Source: Gigaspora margarita
Taxonomy: Eukaryota > Glomeromycota > Glomeromycetes > Diversisporales > Gigasporaceae
Direction: 5' to 3'
DNA length: 64,000 bases
Assembly: GCA_009809945.1 (NCBI GenBank)
Contig: WTPW01001006.1
Span: 61,356 to 125,355 of the forward strand
Position numbers and translations under genes: made by a program. Below the pieces are notes generated by a model. It saw only the letters and a program-made list of their open reading frames with translations, did not search any database and was not told where the DNA came from. Below, piece after piece: positions 58,686 to 64,000 of this stretch (position 1 is the stretch's first letter; every line of letters starts with the position of its first letter).

Positions 58686-59033
58686 TAGGGATGCATCAGT
58701 CCAGTCTGGTCTCTAAGAGGACTGTTATTATAGTATTTACAGTTCCGGTTCAGTCTGGTCCTTTGGTTCCATAATGGTCTTTTAATGATTACGTCAATCT
58801 TAATGCATAAGATTTTATTGGCCAAAAATGATGTAATTATTTACTGTCAGATGTAAACAATCATATGATCTACATTATACCTGATTAAGAAATTTGATTG
58901 GGTAATACAAATATTATAGTTATGTTTACAAGAACTGGTCCCAGGACCGGTCCTTTAATGGTCCCACAGTTCTTATCGGTTCCAGTTCAGGACTGGTCCT
59001 GGACCAGTATTTTTCAGGACTGATGCATCCCTA
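58686..59033. mobile_element. hAT MITE, 348 bp
   Basis: ATTGAACT flanks both sides exactly (58678-58685, 59034-59041). Ends are TAGGGATGCATCAGTCC and GGACTGATGCATCCCTA. Subterminal GGTCC/GGACC motifs recall 42482-43565. It is non-coding. Confidence 0.9.
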
Positions 59034-59096
59034 ATTGAACTTACCAACACTTATAATACTGTTCTTTTAATGGACTGAACTTATAAGACCAACAAG

Positions 59097-59310
59097 TAGT
59101 GTTTTGATCCTAATTTTGACAGGCCATCCGGCTTCTATCAAATCTGGATTGAATCTACATCAGATTATATATAAAGCTAACTTTGGGTACATCCTTAGGT
59201 CCATAATTTAAGTTCCTTGGCCAATCCTAGTAAAAATCTCTGGTCTAGATATCTGAATTTGTCTGGATTGAAGGACCAATCCAGATTTCAGATTTAGGAT
59301 CGAAACACTA
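59097..59310 (-). mobile_element. hAT-like MITE, copy 2 of the 4313 family
   Basis: CCAACAAG flanks both sides exactly (59089-59096, 59311-59318). Ends are TAGTGTTTTGA and TCGAAACACTA. It matches 4313-4511 in reverse over its full length, with point differences. Confidence 0.88.
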
Positions 59311-59613
59311 CCAACAAGTTTAAGATGCCATTACTTCATGTTGTTGGCATGACAAGTTTTAATTCTACATTTTCTTCCTGCTTTGTCTTCTTAAAATTAG
59401 AGCAGAAAAAAGATTATAAATGGGCCCTTACCTGATTACTCGCATTTTCAGTAATAGTTTAAGGCCTCAAGTTATTGTAGCTAATTATAAACTGGCCTTG
59501 ATTTGTGCTGTATGAGTCAAATTTACTGAATCACAGAATCTTCTGTGTGTTTGACTTATTGGTAAAATGTATTAGTTAACTGTTAGTATCAATTTCCAAC
59601 AGAAAATGAATAG

Positions 59614-60427
59614 AACACATTCTTGAAAAATTGGCACAGCTTTATAAAGTCTAAAATAGAAGCTAATTTTAATAATAATTGGGAAGAATTAGCAATAAAA
59701 TATAGTGAAAAACCATCGATAGTTGCATATTTGCAAAATATATGGTTACTATTTAAAGTGCATTTTGTAAGCTATTGGATAGACCATTATTTGCATTTAG
59801 GTACTTAGCTATATTTATCTTTATTTATTTTGATCACATGCACTTTGTTTTTTAGTATTCATCTCGTTTAGTCAATAGTAAAATAATATCCAATTGGATA
59901 CCAATAGACATATCTATTGTTGCCAAATTTTGGCTTCAAAGAAGATCAATTGGGTATTAATAGGCATCAATTAGAATAGTAATATTCTGCTATTGATACC
60001 CAATTGACCTCTTCTGAAGCCAAAATCTGGCAACAATAGAGATGTTTATTGGTACCGATTCTTGTAAACATTAATATTATTTTTAGTATTCATCATTAAT
60101 TTTTTTTTGACTTGTAGGTAATGTGATGACATTATGAGCAGAAAGGGCCCATACAATGTTAAAAATGTATCTTCAAGTGTCCATAGGCGACCTTCATATT
60201 GTTCACGAGAAAATATCTTTGGCAATAGAGCATCAATACAAAGAAATCAAAACTACAGTCGCTTAGAAAATGTTAATTAGAAGAAACTATTTTATGCACA
60301 GGTCATCACCAAGGTCTCTACAATTGCATTGAAAAAAGTTCATAAACAATTCCAAATAGCATCTAATACGATACTAGAAAGTCTATTACAACCTTGTAAT
60401 AGTACTTTAAATTGTCTATAGGCCTAT
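59614..60427 (+). pseudogene. MULE-type transposase fragment, broken
   Basis: Exon 59614-59800 encodes NNNWEELAIKYSEKPSIVAY and then FVSYWIDHYLHLG. A GT-AG intron (59801-60117) leads in frame to GNVMTL, a TGA stop, then AERAHTMLKMYLQVSIGDLH and EKISLAIEHQYKEIKTTVA. After another stop and a frame change comes VSTIALKKVHKQFQIASNTI and LLQPCNSTL. This is the segment after the catalytic domain in MULE/FAR1-like transposases, which normally leads to a SWIM zinc finger. The catalytic part upstream is absent. I recognise the family from general memory of fungal MULE proteins. It is non-functional. Confidence 0.6.
59892..60055. mobile_element. Hairpin MITE inside the MULE pseudogene intron
   Basis: GGATACCAATAGACATATCT, then TTGTTGCCAAATTTTGGCTT and TCAATTGGGTATTAATAG on the left, is matched by its inverse on the right, with ~70-bp arms. 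It accounts for half of the intron. Confidence 0.65.
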
Positions 60428-60850
60428 TATCACAAAATATTTTAAGTAGCTATATATCGATATATAACGCATAATCATTTTATATTGATTAAAATTAATC
60501 GTTATATATCGATTAACTTGTTATAAATTGATATATATCTATAATCGATAAATATCGTAATTAAAATATAAATCATTATATATCTGCTAATCAATAGTTA
60601 TCATATACATTATGGCACGAAGCGCCATCTATCATATTTTGTTTTTATTTTTTAAATTATAGTAGTAGTTTTGAAATAGTTCAAAATATTTCAACAATAT
60701 TTTAGAATTGTAAAACCAAGCGATCTGTAATCTGCATCATACCAAGCGCGCATTGGACTATATTTGCGAAATGGTTCATAATTTTGTATGATAGATCGAT
60801 AAAATTTTGTATTACACGATCAGATTATATCTATTGTTTATAAATTAGAT
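60428..60850. repeat. ATCGAT/ATATATCGAT-rich cluster
   Basis: Many TATATCGAT and TAATCGATTA variants occur at 60455-60590. Similar clusters recur at 62470-62640 and 62730-62860, so these may be paired ends of one large inverted repeat enclosing 60.6-62.5 kb. Confidence 0.4.
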
Positions 60851-61080
60851 CTACTACTTTGTTTTTTTTTAGTTCGGTTTGTTTTTTTTTATTTTCATTT
60901 GTTTTTTTGTTTCATTGTTTTTTTTTATTTTTTAATTTTCTTCATTTTATTTGGCACTTTACAAGAAAACCAGCCTTTTGCAAGAAAACCTACAACTTTT
61001 CGGCACTATGCAAGTACACTAATATAACTTCACAAGCAAACTCAAACTTCTGACACTTTGCAAAAACTCTTCTAAATCTT
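60850..61080 (+). repeat. Poly(T) blocks and CTTTGCAAGAA repeats
   Basis: T-rich tracts precede ACTTTACAAGAAAACC, TTTTGCAAGAAAACC and CACTATGCAAG motifs. The inverse (TTCTTGCAAAGTGGC, CTTGCAAAGTGTC) occupies 63240-63960. The plus-strand open frame at 60859-61053 is low complexity. Confidence 0.5.
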
Positions 61081-61116
61081 CAAGAACACTTCTTTAGAGA
61101 AATGATTTAGTTAGGC

Positions 61117-61522
61117 TAGGGATGTTAACGGAGTGCTCTAGGGTGGTGTGGTGCATACTCTGGCAGAGTATCCCTTAACACCACACCACACTGAAGTATG
61201 AATTCCAAAGTATAACCCGGAGTATAACCCAGAGTATAACCCGGAGTACTATGTATTGCGCACTATGTAATATTCCGGAGTTTATAGTACCGTATTTTCC
61301 CGAAAATATGCTACTTTATTTTGGGAAAATACGGTAAAAAATATATATACAATAATACTCCGGAGTATGATCCATTTTGTATTAGTAGTATTACTCCGGA
61401 GCAATTACTCCTATTAATAATATCTTAGTAATCCGAGGTGGTGTCATGTCTAGATCACACAGGTATGGAGTGGGTTATACTCCACAGTTACTCTGGAGTA
61501 CCTTACTCCATTAACAGCCCTA
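61117..61522. mobile_element. hAT MITE, 406 bp
   Basis: AGTTAGGC flanks both sides exactly (61109-61116, 61523-61530). Ends are TAGGGATGTTAACGGAGT and TACTCCATTAACAGCCCTA. The interior repeats CCGGAGTATAACCC and CTCCGGAGTA, with a TACTTTATTTTGGG hairpin near 61310. It is non-coding. Confidence 0.9.
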
Positions 61523-61849
61523 AGTTAGGCGCAAGTTTTCACAAGGTTTCGCTTATTTATTTTCTCGTTTGATACTTTTTGTTTTTGTTTTTTTGTTTTT
61601 TTTTAAATTTTTTTTTTTTAGTTTTTTTTTTTTTTACTTATTTTTTTACTTTTATTTTATTTTAATTATTCTTGACTTTCTTCAGAACTTTGCAAGAAAC
61701 AACCTGACTTTCTAGCACTTTACAAGAACACCAACTCTAACTTCTCTGCTACTTTGCAAGAACCTACTAGATTCTCTGACAATTTCAAAAACTCCTACAC
61801 TTCTGAGAAATAGTTTTTTTTACTTCTCTGCTATTTTTAGAAAGCAGCA

Positions 61850-62330
61850 AAAATGAGCGAAGAGAAATAATAGCTAACTGAGGGTGAGGAAAATAAGTGT
61901 GTCTGGTATATGCGATGAAGTTTAAAAGTAGTTTAAGTTATTACTATTTTTCGTTTTCATTTTTTTTTGTTATTTTTTTACTTCTTTACACTTTTTAGAA
62001 CATAGCGAATATAAGCGAATATAAGTAAATATAAGTCTGTAGAACTAGTATTATGCGACGAAGAGCGAAAGTAGTTTACAATATTACTATTTTTTTGTTT
62101 TTGTTTTTTTTGTTATTTTTTTACTTCTTTACTATTTTTAGAAAGTAGTAAATATAAGCGAATATAATAGTTAAAACAAAGAAGAGTAATAATAGCTAAC
62201 TGCGGGGTGAGGAAAATTAGTATATAGAGCTAGTATTATGTGACAAAGTGCAAAAGTAGTTTAAAATATTTCTATTTTTGTTTTCATTTTTTTATCAGTT
62301 TCAGTTTTATTTTTTTTTGTTGTAAAGAAT
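61850..62330 (+). repeat. Tandem ~150-165-bp units, three copies
   Basis: Each unit runs AAGTAGTTTAA(G/A) - TTACTATTTTT - TTGTTATTTTTTTACTTCTT - TAGAA-GTAGTAAATATAAGCGA - AGCTAACTG-GGGTGAGGAA. It has diverged, with T-run length changes. Confidence 0.5.
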
Positions 62331-63230
62331 GTATAATAATATATAATAAATAAAATATATTTAATTTAAAATATAATGTATAATAATTATAATAAATAAA
62401 AAAATATAAAATTTTATTAAAATGCGAAACCTTGTGAAAATATGCGAAAACTTGTAAAATGTTTAAAAATAAGTATAAAGTATAATAGTATTGATTGAAT
62501 TATTATTCGTGATTTTAATCTGATTACTATCGATTATTACTGATTATTATCGATTACTAACTTAATCAATAGTCCTCGTCAGGGGGATTTTAATCAATTA
62601 CTAGCCAATAACTAATAAAAATCGATAGTAATCCCCATACAAATTTTGGTGATGATCTTGTGATCATATTATTCAGAAGCTTCTTAAGGGTAGGGTGATA
62701 TAGATCATTTTTAATAATCATCAGCAAATTTTATATATAGATATATATTGATTACTAACTGATAAGATATATATCAATAATCAATACTCCTGCTGATTAT
62801 TATCTGTTATCGATAGTGATAGTAATCAATATATATCTGGTTAATTGATATATATCTAATATGATATTAATTCTGCAATTAGTAATTATTATATTCACAT
62901 AATTATGCTTTTTGCAAATTTTTAAATGTTTTATATATTATTACAAGGTTTCGCATTTTATTATAAAATTTTATTTTTTTTATTTATTATTATTATATAT
63001 TATATTTTAAATTTAATATACATTTTTAATCAATATTTGCAAGTTTTCGCAATCTAATATAAAATTATTTATTTATTTATTATTATTATTATATATTATA
63101 TTATATTATACATTTTATTATATATTATTATAAAAAAATGAAAAACCAAAAAAACCTCTGAAAAAAATAAACAAAACAAAAACAAAAAAAATAGTAATAA
63201 TTTTTAACTACTTTCGCACTTTGTTGCATC
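62331..63230. repeat. A+T-rich inverted sequence, no gene
   Basis: TATAATAAATAAAATATATT runs at 62330-62410 are inverse to 62960-63130, around the ATCGAT-rich centre. GCGAAACCTTGTGAAAATAT at 62424 faces ATTACAAGGTTTCGCATT at 62940. Confidence 0.45.
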
Positions 63231-63239
63231 TACTATTAT

Positions 63240-64000
63240 ATTTGCTCATATTCACTACTTTTTGCAAAGTGCCAGAGAAGTTAGAGTTGGTGTTCTTGTA
63301 AAATACCAGAAAAATCAGATTATTTTCTTGCAAAAGTTTCCAAAGTTAGGAATAAATAAAATAAAAATTAAAAAAAATAAGTAAAAAAAAGAAAAACCAA
63401 CAAAAAACAAAAATGTAAGCAAACTAAATAAAAAAAAACAAAGCTCCAAATCTTTATTTCCCTGAAGTAAGAGTTCATTTCTTGCAATTCAGAAATTGTT
63501 AAAGGTTTTCGCAATGTATCAGAATAAAAATTAAAGAAATAAGTAAAAAGAAAACAAACAAAAAAAACAAATACAAGCAAACTGAATAAAAATAAAGCCC
63601 CAAATCTCCATTTCTCTGATGTAGAGTTCATAATAAAATCAAGTTGTATATATTCTTGCAAAGTGGCAAAAAAGTCTGGGTTTGCTTGCAAAGTGTCAAA
63701 AAACCTATGTTATTTTCTTTACAAAGTGCCAAAATATTAAAAAAAAAAACAAAAAAAAAAACAAAAAATGTCCAATGCAAAAAATAAATAAAGCACTAAC
63801 TAAACCTTTATTTCTTTAAAGAGGCATTTTTGGAAATTTACAAATTGCTAGAAAAAGCAATTGTGTATTCTTGCAAAGTTTTGAAAGGCTGAGTTGGCTT
63901 GCACATAGTTTTGAAAGGTTGTTAGATTTTCAAATGTTAGGGTTGGTGTTTTTTGTAAAAATAAAATAAAAAAATTAAATAATAATAAAAGAAAAAAATG
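63240..64000 (-). repeat. CTTGCAAAGTG repeats, running off the window
   Basis: This is the inverse counterpart of 60850-62330. Repeated TTCTTGCAAAGT motifs alternate with A-rich AAAAACAAAAAA tracts. The minus open frame 63368-63691 is F/L/V-rich low complexity and not a gene. Confidence 0.5.

Noticed and set aside
63368-63691. 107-residue hydrophobic protein
   Set aside because: It is F/L/V-rich because it reads A-rich low-complexity tracts in reverse; no stable codon pattern.

Overview
This is an A+T-rich, intron-containing eukaryotic sequence with very few genes and a great many transposons. The style of the one intact gene (a short, stand-alone kinase with small GT-AG introns), the transposon families (hAT, MULE-type, APE/RT/RNase H LINE, many TIR elements) and the base composition fit a gene-poor region of an arbuscular mycorrhizal fungus such as Rhizophagus. 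That placement is inference from recognised protein style; no rRNA, tRNA or marker gene settles it. Runs of N at about 21.53-21.66 kb and scattered N inside the LINE are assembly uncertainty.

Region by region. 0-6 kb: two inverted copies and one direct copy of a 1.2-kb TIR element built from ~110-bp tandem units, plus smaller inverted-repeat elements. 6-16 kb: no convincing gene; tandem and palindromic arrays, including a 1.2-kb array of alternating palindromes, and a pogo-like MITE. 16-24 kb: a probable solo LTR and several nested TIR elements. 25.8-27.3 kb: a further copy of the 1.2-kb element carrying a nested MITE. 27.9-29.4 kb: the only intact protein-coding gene I can support, a four-exon protein kinase. 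31.8-36.2 kb: transposons nested four deep. 37-43.6 kb: a hAT cluster, including a transposase pseudogene and a MITE with the same ends 53 bp away. 43.7-46.1 kb: MITEs. 46.2-54.9 kb: an 8.6-kb LINE on the minus strand, complete with poly(A), target-site duplication, ORF1 and ORF2, but carrying stops and frameshifts. 55-64 kb: more MITEs, a MULE-type transposase pseudogene, and low-complexity inverted repeats running off the window end.

The genes do not form a pathway. The window is an accumulation of insertions, and target-site duplications and empty sites visible in the window allow part of the insertion order to be reconstructed. The most reusable observations are: the exact 8-bp duplications of eight hAT-like elements; two nested insertions with paralogous empty sites; a recurrent ~65-bp internal module shared by elements with unrelated ends; ORF1 repeats in the LINE; and the kinase exon that a plain ORF reading misses.
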